NCBI GenBank assembly: GCA_936450465.1
Contig: OW388292.1
Coordinates: 23,838,652-23,902,651, forward strand
Direction of reading: 5' to 3'
DNA length: 64,000 nt
Source: Gibbula magus
Lineage: Eukaryota; Mollusca; Gastropoda; Trochida; Trochidae
Shown here: one piece after another, positions 34,812 through 46,880 of the stretch
How positions within the stretch are numbered: position 1 is the first letter of the stretch
How the letters are laid out: each line of letters starts with the position of its first letter
Position numbers and translations under genes: made by a program
The notes under the pieces: generated by a model
Told to the model about the DNA's origin: nothing
The model's input: only the letters and a program-made list of their open reading frames with translations
Database searches by the model: none

Positions 34812-37800
34812 ATGGCGGCATGTTACGCATCGTTCACAGTTCCCAAGTTGAAGCAGGAATTGAGCAGGAGACAGGCAGCAACGACTGGCAGAAAAACTGA
34901 TCTTGTTGAAAGGTATTTGTTTCATAAATATAGGTGTAACAGCAATACAAAAGGTCAACTTTTATATTTTATTCAAGTCGCTTGACAGAGGTCAAATACC
35001 AATGTCGACCAAATCCATACGATCTACTTGGCCTATTGTTTTGTTGCTGAACTGGGTTATTTTTGTTGATACAAAAGTCATTTATCACAGGAAATTATAC
35101 CACTGTCAAATGTAAGTGTGAACACACTGGGGAAAGTGCACTGTAGGCCTATATGTTGACGGCCTAGTGGGTCACATTGTGAATGTGAGGGAGTAGCCTA
35201 AACTGTACAGTACAGTACAGTCGGCCTAGAATGTAACTTTTTTTACACTATTTATTTTTTAACTTGACATATGTATTACATGATATGCCAACGTGAACAT
35301 GTTTTTTTCTCAAGTCGATTTAATTTCATCACGGATAAATTTAATAATCCACTAGGCCTACTAGCGGAAAGTAACTCGCACACTGATATGCATGAAGCCA
35401 AGCTGACCCTTTTACGCGTGCTGATTGGGTGGCTTTTATTTCTCCACCAATCAAAGGGACGATTACTTTCCATATCGTGTAAAAACTGTCACAAGAGTAG
35501 ATTAGATTTCTAGCGTGTTAGGAGATGCATGGGTTCTTGTTATTGTTGCTTGGTCATTTTACATGTAGGACTATATTTCCATCAAAACTATTACTATCTT
35601 CAGTATGTGGAAAATATTAATTATTTCGAAAAACTCTTCAAACTTCAAATCATTAAATTTAATTATATTTATATTGATATCTGAAAATATCCAGTCTTAT
35701 TCATTTGTAATCAGATTATCTTAATGCCAATGTTATATTTTGATTGTGTTTATTCATCTATGATTTACCGGTAAATAATCATATATAATCAGTAGCCTAA
35801 TTAACATGCCTCATTTAAATATTTTGCTATCTATCATCTAATATATATATATATATATATTTATATTGATATTTATTATTTAATATCTTTCATCATTATT
35901 TATTTTTTCTTCATAAACCACTTTTTTGTTTTTCAGATTGAAGGCATATGACAGGAATGATGATTTCCGCGGCACATTCATCCATTTGCCTGAGCCATTG
36001 GATGCAAGTTGGCCCTCAACAGGATTTACCCAGCTGCTCCCTCACCACCAAAGCATGGTCCCACCAATCTCCAAGGAGCTTACAGAGGGATATTTCATCT
36101 TCCGTATGGCAGAAGACAACCAGGCTGTCAACGACTTAAAGGCAATCGAGAAAGGGAAAAGGATGTTCACAGCTAACAGGGTGCTCGCATGTAGTGTGCT
36201 TTTTGAAGGGTCGTCAGCGTTCTTCAGTGGCATTGTTGGTGCATCAATGAAAAATAAGGTAATTATAATTAACAAAAGAATAATAAGTAACGGTTTAAAT
36301 CTACCATGAATGTCAAAGCAAAATTTTAATGAAAAGAGATAAAATGTATAATCTTGGTTAGAAATAAATCTAATCCTTGACTGCTTTAAAGAATACTTTA
36401 ATATTCTTACTAATTAAGCAGCATGTGTGTCCATTTCTTTAATTTGAAAATGTAAGTATTTATTAGGAAATATTCTTTTAAAAAGACTATGATTATATTT
36501 TAAACTTCAGACTTTATCATTAAAATACTATAGTGTCTTGTGTTGGATTTGTTTTATTAAAGTTAAAATAAAAATCACCAGCTGTCTTTTTGTCAAAATT
36601 CACTAAATTAGGTTTCTGTTAAAAGGTCAGCTACAACTATAAGATGAAGGTGGACAAGACCGGTGCTCCAGTGATGTCCCACTGTGAGTGTCCTGCAGGG
36701 AAGGGTCCCCACGCTACCTGCAAGCACATAGCAGCAGTCCTGCTCATGGCCGAGCACTTTGTTACAACGGGTAGCCTGCATGTGGAGAGGAGTTGTACAG
36801 AGAATCTCCAAACCTTTCACAAACCCAAATCTACATATAAAGGTAAAATTAACATTATTCTTTATCATCTATTTAATAGCAATGTTTTGAACTTAAATTC
36901 TCAAAATTTAAGAAATACTGTAAATATGAACTCAAAGTTGTTAAGCATGCTGTCAAATTTTCCAATATTTATAAAATAATTATTGCATCCAATAATCATT
37001 GAGACTGGTAGTTGCCATTTAATACTACATGCAATACTTGACATTCATAAGTTAAAACTGGTGTATGTGAACAAAATAATGTGGCTTTCAAGGATATAGA
37101 TTCTAAAGATTAAATTTTTCTTGGAAAAGGCCACTTTATTATTACATTTTGCACAATTTATATAGTGGAAATTTTGTGATTGCCTATTTTATTTATAGAA
37201 TGTCAATTGATAATTATTGTATATAACCAACCGGTATCTGTAAACAAAGTGACAAAATTATGTCAACTGCTTTCCAGGATGTGTCAATGAGTAACTTTGC
37301 CTAATACATGTTTACAGGTTCTCCAGTGAAAGCAGAGTCTCTGCCTTCTAAGCGGAAGTGGTCGAACAAGATGTTGGAGGATCCGCGTCCACTCAAGTAC
37401 AGAAGAATGGCTGGCTACGATGACCATGTCCGCAATATGATGGTGAACTTCTGCTCATCTACTTCACAAGACCTTGCACTTCGATACCTCCATCCAAAGG
37501 CTGACCTTCAGACTGCTGTGCTGGATCATGACTACTTGGTGAAGCCATATTCAGAGTACTGGATAGATAGGGCATTGCAGGTGAATATAATATTACTCTA
37601 CTCTAGAGGGCTGAAATTTTATATGCAGACTCCTTGGTCAATGAGAATTCTAAGTTGTAGATTTGGTAACCGTGCCACCTAACAACCTATTTTCATCTTC
37701 TCCATTACATAAAGTACTTGAAATTTGTTATACCTCTGGTAAGTACTTCTGGAAAATTGACATTTTGAAACTTATACAGTGCATTGTAAGGTATGATGAG

Positions 37801-39651
37801 CTACAGAGCCAATGGCTCTAGTTTTAACATAATGTATGTCATTTGCCTTAAAGGAGCTGTTACAGTGTAGCACATTATTTTTTTAAACCATATCCATAGA
37901 AAACCATTATCGGTATTGGAAGAAAATGGTGTCGAAGTCTTCAGTGTGAGGGGTACATTTGTTGGGTTAATGCGATTTTGAGATTTCAAACAGTACGATT
38001 GTTGATCATTCCATCAGGTTGCCATATTCAAGACTCTACTCTAAGTGTTTAGGTATTAGATTACTTGAGGGGGCGGGATAGCGCGGTGGTTAGCGCGTTC
38101 GGCTTCGGATCAAGAGGTCCGGGGTTCGAATCCCGCCAGGGGCACGGCAACTTTGTCTGCAGTAGAGAACTGTTCTACACGCAGTAAGGTTTGGGTGCAA
38201 TGCTACACTGAATTTCAGCGTAGTACCACCCATGGTTTGCTAGTTCCAGCCGATGCTCGCAGGTTTCACCGCAATGCATAGCCACATGGCGTTGCGGGCT
38301 TTCTCCCTGCCATAATTCTAGCAGCCGCGATATAAGTGAAATACTCTTGAAAGCGGCGTTAAACCCCAACTCACCACCTATAGATTACTTGAACTACCAT
38401 GGTTCGAATCCTGCCAGGGGTACAGCAGTAGTCTGCAGTCTGCAGTAGAGAGAGAACTGTTCTACATGCAATAAGGTTTGGGTGCTACACTCAATATCAG
38501 CTTTATACCAGAGGCGTTCAGGGCCTCCTTTCACAAACCAACCTTTACTAAGGTTAACCTTATCTCCCATTCTTTAACATTGCACTAAGGTAACCATAGT
38601 GACTTACGATCACCTAAGTGCTTTGTGAAAGGAGGTCCAGAACCGCAAGTATTCGCGAGTACCTACTGAACGACTTGTACGCCAAGCGATGGAGTCTCGT
38701 GTCACAAAATTTGATTACATCATTTTCCTTTCTTTTATTAACCCCTCAATTGAAATTTCTTCTTGGGAAGTACTCGCAACCTCAGAATTCCGTTCACGCC
38801 TCAGCATAAAACAACTCATGGTTTGTTAGTTCCAGCCGATGCTCGCAGGTTTCACCACAATGCATAGCCACATGGTGTAGCGAGCTTTCTCCCTGCACTA
38901 ATACTAGCAGCTGCGATATATGTGAAATACTTTGGAAAGCGTTGTAAAACCCCAAATCTCCCCACCTCAACAACTTTAATAAAAAAAATGTATATTTTTT
39001 CAGGTCACAGAATGCGAGGCTATCCAGATAGAACGTGGAACTAGAGATCAAGTCAACAGTCAACAGTGGCATAGGGAGAGGAAGTGGCGGCTCACTGCAT
39101 CAAGATTTGGAGAAATCACCAAAATGACAAGCAGGAGGAACAAAAAGAAACTTTGTCATTCACTTTTATATAGTCGAGCATGTTCAAGACCCATAATACA
39201 TGGTAGGCAGTATGAAAAAAAAGCTATTGCTCAATTTGAAAAATGTCACAAGATCACAACAAAAAAAGCAGGATTTTTTATAGATAAAGATATTCCTTTC
39301 CTGGGTGCAACTCCAGATGCAATCATAGATGACAATTTTTTGGTTGAAGTTAAATGTCCTTATGCTGGCCGTAATGATCTGATTAAACCAGGCAAGAAAT
39401 TTCCCTATCTTTTACACAATAATTCCACAGGAAAGATTTGTTTGAACCAAAGAAGCAATTATTATCATCAGATTCAAGGACAATTGTATATTGCCAAGCG
39501 AAAATGTTGTTATTTTGTTGTGTACACTTTCTGTGATATCTTTGTTGAAAAGATATACATTGACAATGACTACTTTCAGCTTTCTATGCTCCCGAAACTG
39601 GAACTTTTCTATCACCAGCATCTAAGACCTTACATTGCATCAGTTTTGTAA
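34812..39651 (+). CDS. SAP-SWIM-YqaJ exonuclease-like protein of the transposon (5 exons, 516 aa)
   Basis: Exons 34812-34912, 35937-36258, 36626-36842, 37318-37580 and 39004-39651 join in frame (1,551 nt), all with GT-AG introns. Residues 8-38 resemble a SAP DNA-binding helix pair (VPKLKQELSRR, KTDLVERLKAY), split by intron 1. A SWIM zinc finger is explicit: C161-x-C163 ... C173-x-H175. The C-terminal YqaJ/lambda-exonuclease-type domain (about 325-480) shows TASRFGEI, Y371-E372, GATPD406, the E416-V-K418 catalytic pair and HQIQGQLY. Such enzymes resect DNA ends in phage recombination; here it presumably assists excision or repair during transposition (inference). The ATG is chosen because it starts the SAP domain, 163 bp from the transposon end. 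A host-gene origin is unlikely since the inverted repeats enclose it. Confidence 0.9.
35841..35860. repeat. (AT)10 microsatellite in intron 1
   Basis: Ten AT dinucleotides, 77 bp before the exon 2 acceptor. Confidence 0.95.
37849..38020 (+). mobile_element. Degenerate 5' half of a TTAA-ended MITE (in intron 4)
   Basis: Begins CTTAAAGGAGCTGTTACAG and includes a TGTAGCAC motif and a TTGGGTTAATGCGA segment like that in copy C at 16020-16050. No right terminus is visible. Confidence 0.45.
38069..38380 (+). mobile_element. tRNA-derived SINE with perfect 12-bp target duplication (312 bp)
   Basis: The head is tRNA-like: an A box in GCGCGGTGGTTAGCGCG and a B box GGTTCGAATCC (38123-38133). The tail (AAAGCGGCGTTAAACCCCAA) is of a type common in molluscan SINEs. 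TAGATTACTTGA flanks it on both sides (38057-38068 and 38381-38392). It sits in intron 4 of the nuclease gene, same strand. It is not a tRNA gene: the tRNA fold does not continue past the B box and the sequence runs on for 250 bp. Confidence 0.92.
38396..38972 (+). mobile_element. Older SINE copy of the same family, 5'-truncated and split by an insertion
   Basis: 38396-38509 matches the first SINE from its B box onward (GGTTCGAATCCTGCCAGG, AGAACTGTTCTACATGCA); 38815-38972 matches its 3' half (GTTAGTTCCAGCCGATGCTC to the AAACCCC tail). The 300 bp between are a foreign insert. Confidence 0.8.
38510..38804. mobile_element. Small inverted-repeat element inside the older SINE
   Basis: The ends carry a short inverted GAGGCGT motif (GAGGCGTTCA left, TCACGCCTC right). 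Inside lies a strong foldback, 38521-38638: GGGCCTCCTTTCACAAA pairs with TTTGTGAAAGGAGGTCC with one mismatch. The foldback resembles palindromic MITE-like repeats widespread in marine invertebrates. Outer ends are tentative. Confidence 0.55.
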
Positions 39652-41202
39652 AATCTTGTATAATACACAAATTACACACTGTAGAATACATGGGTATCTA
39701 TTTAATGTCAGTTAGTCAGTAGAATACATGGGTATCTATTTAATGTCAGTCATGGAAAAAAGTTTCCAGAGTCACAGAGTCAGTCCTGGAAGTCCGATCA
39801 CTTTGGTATTTGATTGTATTGAAAAGGATTATGTGTTATGTCATAAAAGATGGAGCTTTCGGCTCTGCAGCTCATCAGTTATTGTATAATGAAAATGTGC
39901 AAAGTTTATTGATTCGTAGGACAGCCCATATACCATGAGCCCATCTGGCCTTTTAGACCTGATAAGCTAATTATAAGATATAAACAAAAAAACTTATAAA
40001 TTTCCAATACTGATTTTATTGACATGCCAGTGACTTATTAATATTTAAAAAGTTTTACAGTACTACAACCTTACAGATGTCCTTGAATATATTGCAATGG
40101 TTGTATTCAGTAATTTCCCAAAGTGTACATAAGTAATAATATATGTATCATTGATTGTATAAATACATAAATTGTCAACACTATACAAGATTAGCACAGT
40201 ATTAAAACATATATATGTTACAAGACTTAATGCATAGTTAAAATTGTTTTACAAATCATAGTAATGTTTAACTTTGCATAATTTTTCATACACATAATAC
40301 ATTTTGATATTTGGTGACCACAACACTTCTGACTTGTTAAATCTGTAACATAAGAGTGACCATTGATACATAAATTCAACATTGTCAATTTGTTAACTTC
40401 TCAGTAATTGTTTCTCATAAATCATTAATATGGTAAAGATAATAATGTGTCAGTTGGTTGTAAATATTGTAATAAATTCATTCTATACAGTTCTGCTTTA
40501 GTTATCTTTGAACTCTCAAATATAAAAGGGACTCAGGAAATAGAATTGAACATTATCTCATAAATTTTAACTTGTCCTTCGGACTAGCAGTTTTTTCACT
40601 CTACTAGCCCAGCTTCTTTTTCACTAGCCATGGGCTACCGGACTAGTGCTAATTTCGAATTCACTATCTAGGCACAACAAATCGAGGGAAATATTGCAAG
40701 GCTTAAATCAGCAAGTAATGCAGACTGGCAAGAGTTATGCCTTGAATTTGGAAGTTGATGATGGCTTCGAAGAGAATAATCGCAGGCTTCGAATAATCAG
40801 GTAAAGGGACCCACTGGCAAATCACACATTTGGGCATGACATGATGATGTATAAGCTCCACAATGGCAATATACTATGCATGGTCATGTTATTTTCATAA
40901 TTAAACAATTAAGAAATTTCAGTCTCTTCTTTTAGGCTAAGAGTATATACAAATCACAAACTGGTTAAGATAGCAGGATCTCTTGAGGAAATAACATGAC
41001 AGACTCCTGATGGGTAGGTTCCAGAAATACATTTACAATGTATATTTAAAGTGTCATGGCATTTAATCCTGCTCAACAAAACATTGCATTGTGAATATAT
41101 ATAGTAAGATTTTTAATATTGATATATTTCCTCATTCAGTTACTGAATTTTATAGTACTTTATACTGATGGATAGACAGTGGTAATATCATGCCATGGTA
41201 CT
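39652..41202. other. Region between the convergent 3' ends of the transposon genes
   Basis: AT-rich 3' untranslated/intergenic DNA. A 32-bp direct repeat occurs at 39681-39712 and 39719-39750 (AGAATACATGGGTATCTATT inside). A GC-richer stretch around 40565-40670 repeats ACTAG-containing words (GGACTAGCAG, CTACTAGCCC, CACTAGCC, GGACTAGTG). No ORF of note. Confidence 0.6.
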
Positions 41203-43394
41203 TTAGGCTGACTCGTTCACAATTGAATTTCTGAAGTTAGAAATGGCAAAGCAGACATACACAATTCTAGACGCAAGCATTACCTTACTGGGTGGAAGAT
41301 CTACTTTCAATATTTTGAAGGTTTTGCTCAGACCAATTACTCTTTCAACATGAATTCTTTTAGATGCTATTCTGCGATCTTTCACAATCTCGTGAGGCTC
41401 AAGTTGAGATTTACCTTTAAGTGTTGTGGGAGTATTTACATGTACATCCTGAGCTGCAAAAAGATCTTGGACCATTATACCCCTATCTGCCATTATGCTA
41501 TCTTTCTTATCAAACATGCCAACAGAAGGATCTAATAAGGGAGATTTTTCAATTATTTGCCTGTCACTTGATGAGCCACCAAAAGAATCACTGATAAATG
41601 AAACAGCCCCTCTAGGTGTACAACCTATCATAGTCTTAATGGTATTACGGTGCTTATAGCTGGACCATGTTACACTCTGGGCATCAACATGAGATGGCTT
41701 TTGGATAGGGGTTTCAGTGGCATCTAATATTACTCTTGTTGTACCAAACTTTTTACCAAAATCTTCAGGCATATGCTGATCAATAGTTTCCTTTGATGGC
41801 CATATCTTCATTTCTTTTAATTGAAAATACAAAAAGTTTATCCATGTAATAATGATTTGTGACACTGTAGACTCTGATACATTGAAAAACAAACTCAATT
41901 CCACATCTTCCTTTGCCTGACGCAACTTCATTAAAGTTAAAAAGAGCTGGTCTTTGGGAGACAAAGACATACATTGATAATTGAGTTCATAAACAGCTGG
42001 CCCAAGTGAGTGGAAAAAGTACATGAAATGTTCATAATTCTGAAAACCGGTATAATAACGGACAGCCTTAGAATTATTTATATACATGTCAATGCTATAT
42101 TTACCTATAAGGTTACACTGAACTTGTGCATCTTGAAATAAATCATGGTCACTGTTAGACAAAGGATCATTAGCAGTAGTACCATCTGAAGAGTCCACAA
42201 TCACTTCCATCTGAACATCTGCAATGGCTGCGCTGGCTTCCGTCTCCCTCAGCTGATGCTTTCTCTTCGGCCGACTGGGTCCTGGTGTTGTGTGAGTGAA
42301 GATGGAAGGGACTGCATCCACCTTCAAACGGCTCCTCTCTCCTAAAAATGATAATTAAAAAGTTTTTAATTGTTCTCCTTTGATCATGTTTTAAAATATT
42401 TGATATTTCTAATTTTCTGTTAAAGCACTATTTTAAAAAAAGCAAACCAACATTTAATGTGTGCTTTAATTACAACGGTGAACCATTTGACAAAATAAAA
42501 ACATAATATCTTGGCTTTGTTGATTTATCATGAACATTAAATTAATAAGTTTGACATCTTCAAACATGTACATAACAGTTTAAACAGAAATAATCATAAC
42601 TATAAATACATGAACAAATTACTTACTCCAAGCACTTGTTTTTATGTCCAGTTCTGATAAAGAAACTCCTTAAATAAAGAAAGAAACAAAACTTAAAGAT
42701 AAATCAAGGGAATAACAAACACAAAATAAATCAAGGGAATAACAAACACAAAATTACTCCATTTTAAAACAGACATTTTAAAAATAAAATCTTCAATATT
42801 ATAATAATAAACAAATGAATTAGGCGAAACATCTAATTGTACAGTAAAGAAAACTTCCATGTAGCCTACTTAAATCTCAATTTTTAATATTTTCTGAAAG
42901 TATAATTTAATTGGTATTTAATTAATAAATAATAATTATCATTGATGATCAATGATGGTTGGATAACATGTCTTTGAAATTTATATATTTATCTTGATCT
43001 TTGTTTGGGAAATGTCGGGAATGTGGTCATGTCATACAGTAAATATGAAAAACATCGCCATTTTGTTTACATAGATCTACAGGCCAAAGAACTCGTCATC
43101 ATTCACATTTTGAACAACACTCAACATTTCAACGAAAATTAAAATGAAGTGAACTGATGAATAACAATAATAACAATATTTTTCAAATAGTTTGCATTTT
43201 TTCGCTTGTTCCATACCTAACAATGTGACAGTGTAGTCCTCTGCTGTGAAGTGAGCTCGGCACACAACGTCCGCTTTCCCAGGTCGCCAAAGTTGCTTCG
43301 TCCTTGGGTCGATTCGTCGAACTGCAACTCGCCACTTCGGGTATCTGTGTCCACCAGAGTTGGTGCATCCAGGCACTGAGCAATACTGCGGCAT
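41203..43394 (-). CDS. THAP-domain DDE transposase (DDE_Tnp_4 type, ISL2EU-like)
   Basis: Exon 1 (43394 down to 43217) encodes a THAP zinc finger: C-x4-C in CSVPGCTN, HRYPKW, a Trp, and CRAHF. Exon 2 (42341 down to 41203) completes it with AVPSIF, the hallmark after the finger. Joined length is 438 aa. A Ser/Asp-rich linker leads to an HTH segment (about 185-230: SPKDQLFLTLMKLR to VSQIIITWINF). The DDE core has D266 (LDATE), SDSFGGSSSD, D345 (MADRG) and E392 (RIHVERVIG). THAP binds DNA, presumably the inverted repeats; DDE cuts and joins strands. Start: first ATG before the finger, 142 bp from the right end. No lesions. An optional 42-nt exon (42627-42668) would add 14 residues. Confidence 0.92.
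42627..42668 (-). other. Candidate 42-nt cassette exon of the transposase gene
   Basis: On the minus strand it is preceded by TCTTTATTTAAG and followed by the ideal donor GTAAGT. Its length is a multiple of three and its phase matches both neighbours. Inclusion would insert 14 residues between the finger and AVPSIF; THAP spacing is normal without it, so it may be alternative or spurious. Confidence 0.45.
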
Positions 43395-43480
43395 TTTCGA
43401 TGGAAATGAATTTTCTCGAAGAAAGTCTGTGACAGCAAAACGGCGTAGCGCAATGAAGTAATCGACTTCCGGTTTCCCGC
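43395..43480 (-). promoter_or_regulatory. Leader/promoter region of the transposase gene
   Basis: 86 bp between the ATG and the right inverted repeat, with a CTTCCGG (ETS-like) site at 43466-43472. No TATA box is visible. It mirrors the arrangement at the left end. Confidence 0.4.
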
Positions 43481-43536
43481 CTATAACCGCTAGTACACCC
43501 ACGCCGCCTAGCGAGCAAAAATCGCCGGCGAACCCC
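43481..43536. repeat. Right terminal inverted repeat
   Basis: Begins CTATAACCGCTAGTACACCC and ends CGGCGAACCCC, the reverse complement of the left terminus except for its diverged middle. It is followed by the AT duplication at 43537-43538. Confidence 0.92.
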
Positions 43537-43538
43537 AT

Positions 43539-46500
43539 TGTAAAACCAATAATAAAATAGCTTATTTTTTGGAAGAAACACTTTTACTCATGTGAAAGTC
43601 TATGCATAACCATAAGAGCATCTGAATGTCGGGAAATGGTTGAATGCAGGATTAAAGTATTCTCTTTCTACAGAGAATACTCAACTCATAATCCACTCTT
43701 CCATCGTAACCTTGTTTGCACATGGATCACTTTGTCGGCTAGAATTAGATAATCCTGATTGGTTGCATCAAAAGTAAGTTGTGCAATCAATGATGTTGCT
43801 TAAAGCGGTCTTATCCCGTAACTGTTAAAATGATCAGACAAGACAGTAGTCGGTCGCCAGTGTTGCCAGAAACATGAAAATATGCTCCATATGCAACAGA
43901 GGTTACGGACTGAGAGGAGTGAAGTCTTTGGGAGGGGAATTGGATTAGAGATGTCAGCAGTTTTTATGTGAAACTGAACTGATACTTGCTCGACTCTAGA
44001 TAAGCACAAGCTAGAGCCTAAAGGAAATAATTTAGAAATGTGATTTTGTTTTTTTAGAAATGGAACTGAAATGAAGAACTCCCATCCCAAAATCAATACT
44101 GAACTCAGGTGAACTGCTATACAATGTATTTGTCAGCATACTCATTCAATATGAAAAAAATATAATGCTTTGAAACCATTGTTTCTTTAAGTTTAGTACA
44201 TAAATGAACAACAAAGACGAGGTAGTTGGTCAATATACACTAATTTTCATTGTAGCTTATGTTATTTTTTACTTTTATGGAGACTTGTATGTGAAGCATT
44301 TAACTTCTCTGACACGACCAGTCATATCAATGACATGCTTCATTAATTATGCATGAAGGCTTTTTTTTAACCCATTGAATGCTGACATAGTGTAATGTCA
44401 GAGAGTTCACTTGTCACGCAATCAGTTAGACGTTTGGGACATTAGTCCCAGATATAGTATATAATCGCGTTCAGAAGTGTCATGTGGGCAATCAAATGAC
44501 CATATGAAATGTTGGAAGCTGCTGATTGTGTTAGAAGTGTTCATCGACCTGATATCAGCTTCAGTAATACTCCTGGGGACGTTAATTACCTTATCCTCTG
44601 TGGATGTGGGAACAGGACTGATCTAATTCTGGTTGCGTGTCTCAAGACGCCCAAACACTATCAATGAATGTTTTTGGTCACTCATTAGCATCCATTTGTT
44701 GAGTACATGAGAACCAACACGATTGGTCGAAAAATACTTTCCTCAACAGTAAAGAGTCGGATGATTTATGATGCCAATGATTTATTTTACTTAAGTATAT
44801 ATGTGTTTTCTTGAATTTTTGCAAATTTGATTTAACCATCTAAATAACATTTGAAAATATAGGGACTTGCAATAGTCGCATACAAAGAATGTTCAATTTA
44901 CACAAGAGTTTATAATGTTTATATCATGTGTATGGCTGTTCTATGTTGTGTATACTGGAGAACTGTATTAGATGTATTGTAAATTTCCCTTAGTATAATA
45001 AAGTAACATATTATGACCTGATATTATCTTGTGTATTTTTAAGCCTTGGATAAACTCATATTTTCATTGGTAATATATTCCATTAGTTGAAATTTAAGCT
45101 TTGACACGTCGTCCGTGTAGTAATATTACTTTCATGATATGATACATGCCATATCAGACTAAAAATATTGATTCTCATAAGTGTAATCTAAGCTTAGACA
45201 CGTGACAGTTCTTCATTTCATGCTCTTGTTTTATCTTTGAGATAAAAGTTATACTACACAATGAAAATTCTATCACAAATTTCTAGAAAAATATTGGTTA
45301 GTGTCACATTAAGCTAAAATAGGAAAAAACGTTTCTTGAGCATCATGATTTAATTAGTGGAGACATTTACGCTAGGGGAAATCACTAAACTCATATTTTT
45401 TCACAACTTTCCAAGCCAAATGCTATTTTACATAGCAATTCATTCAATTCTCCAATGTAGAACACGGTTTATGACCATTAGATTCTTAATATTAGGAGAA
45501 GTTCTTCATAATCCTTGTTGATTAGGTTATCATCAATGAAAAGGGCATATTATTAAAAACCTTAGAGTTAAAATTTTCAAGTCCATTATTTCTTTAGTGC
45601 AACAAGATGTTCATTGATATTATCTGTTAAAAAAAGTTCAAGAGAAAAAGAAAGGTTTTGTATCTAAATGCATTCAAATTTTATTCTGTGAACCACAAAC
45701 CCCTGATCACCTGATGTCACAAAACTGTCTCCACAAAACTAAGTTCAATTCATGGCAAAACCTTTTAGTAAGATTTTGGATTATGGTAAAAGTATAAAAT
45801 TACACCCAAATATTTTGCAAGAATACATTTTACATATTAAAGCTGCTACAAGTGCTTGACAGTGGTTTGAATAAAAATAATTATCATTTAGTTTGCATAA
45901 TCCCCAACTGGCACATAGCCAATGCAAAATTAAAGTAAAACGAACACAAAGACATTGCAGTCACAAACTCAAGTTATATTCTGTGGAAACATTAACTGTA
46001 TCACAGAAAGCTGGCAGTGGTTTCGAATAACAAGAAATAGACGGAAAACTAATGTAAAGGTCATGGTAGTTAAAGATACAGTTAACTGTCACAGAAATGT
46101 ATTAAACTAGTCAAATTTCATTGATATTATACGCTCTGTTTGTTGAAATTTCAAAATAATTTCAAAAGTTGTATGTAACTTGTATATCTGATTAATCATG
46201 AGCTATTGACAAGCTAAGCATGCTGAAAAATGTTAATCATCTCGTTGATCTTGAAAATGTCATGTGTCATGGACACCTTCCCTATAAAAAGTTAGTGTAA
46301 AATACGATGACATTACAGTTACCATTTTCATATATCACGCTGAAAATAGTAAGATGTGAAATTCCTGCTGTAACGTGGACATAACGGTAAAGGTCACATA
46401 GAATGTGATCTTTTATCTCTGGGGTAAAGCAATGCGCAAACAATCATCTATATCACATGAGTCAACACTGAAGTTTTTTTCTTAGAATGAATCAATATTT

Positions 46501-46880
46501 CTCACTCTACTTTGTCTTTTTAAACAATATTTATAGAGGAATACTTGAGATATCCAGAAAACTAATTTCTATGTCAAATATTTTTATTTATAAATATATT
46601 TATTATATTAATATATTATACATCTCTCCTCTCTTGTTAGAACGAACTATGTTGCCATCTTGATTTTGCCTATCTGTTGTTTTGACTATTGTATTTGTAT
46701 CATATCTCATTCATTTATTCAGAATTGAAGACCATGTGGCCAAGAGTACACAAAGAATGACATAGATCTATGGCATGGTGTTTAGAGCAAATATGCAATA
46801 TATGATATTACAATATTATTTAACGTAGGTGTTTTTCAAGAATATATATATCCCTTTGAGAACATTTATATTTTGTACCT
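43539..46880. other. AT-rich spacer right of the transposon
   Basis: A perfect 10-bp hairpin (AGTATTCTCT, loop TTCTAC, AGAGAATACT) at 43656-43681 is the only structured element I see. No gene is recognised. Confidence 0.55.

Larger units (their letters stand above)
34649..43536. mobile_element. Complete two-gene DNA transposon, ISL2EU (IS4EU)-like, 8,888 bp
   Basis: The ends are inverted repeats of 55-56 bp: an outer 11 bp (GGGGTTCGCCG, identical), a diverged middle of about 20 bp, and an inner 25-bp block matching at 23 positions. The element is flanked by AT on both sides. Inside are two convergent intact genes: a SAP-SWIM-YqaJ nuclease-like gene (plus strand, five exons) and a THAP-HTH-DDE transposase gene (minus strand). 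Each ATG lies only 163 and 142 bp from its end. From memory, ISL2EU transposons pair a DDE transposase with a YqaJ nuclease and make 2-bp target duplications, which fits; no database check was possible. The absence of stops suggests recent activity, although intron 4 has gained SINE and foldback insertions. Confidence 0.9.

Noticed and set aside
38069..38140. tRNA gene
   Set aside because: A and B boxes are present, but the fold does not close and the sequence continues as a SINE with 12-bp target duplications.
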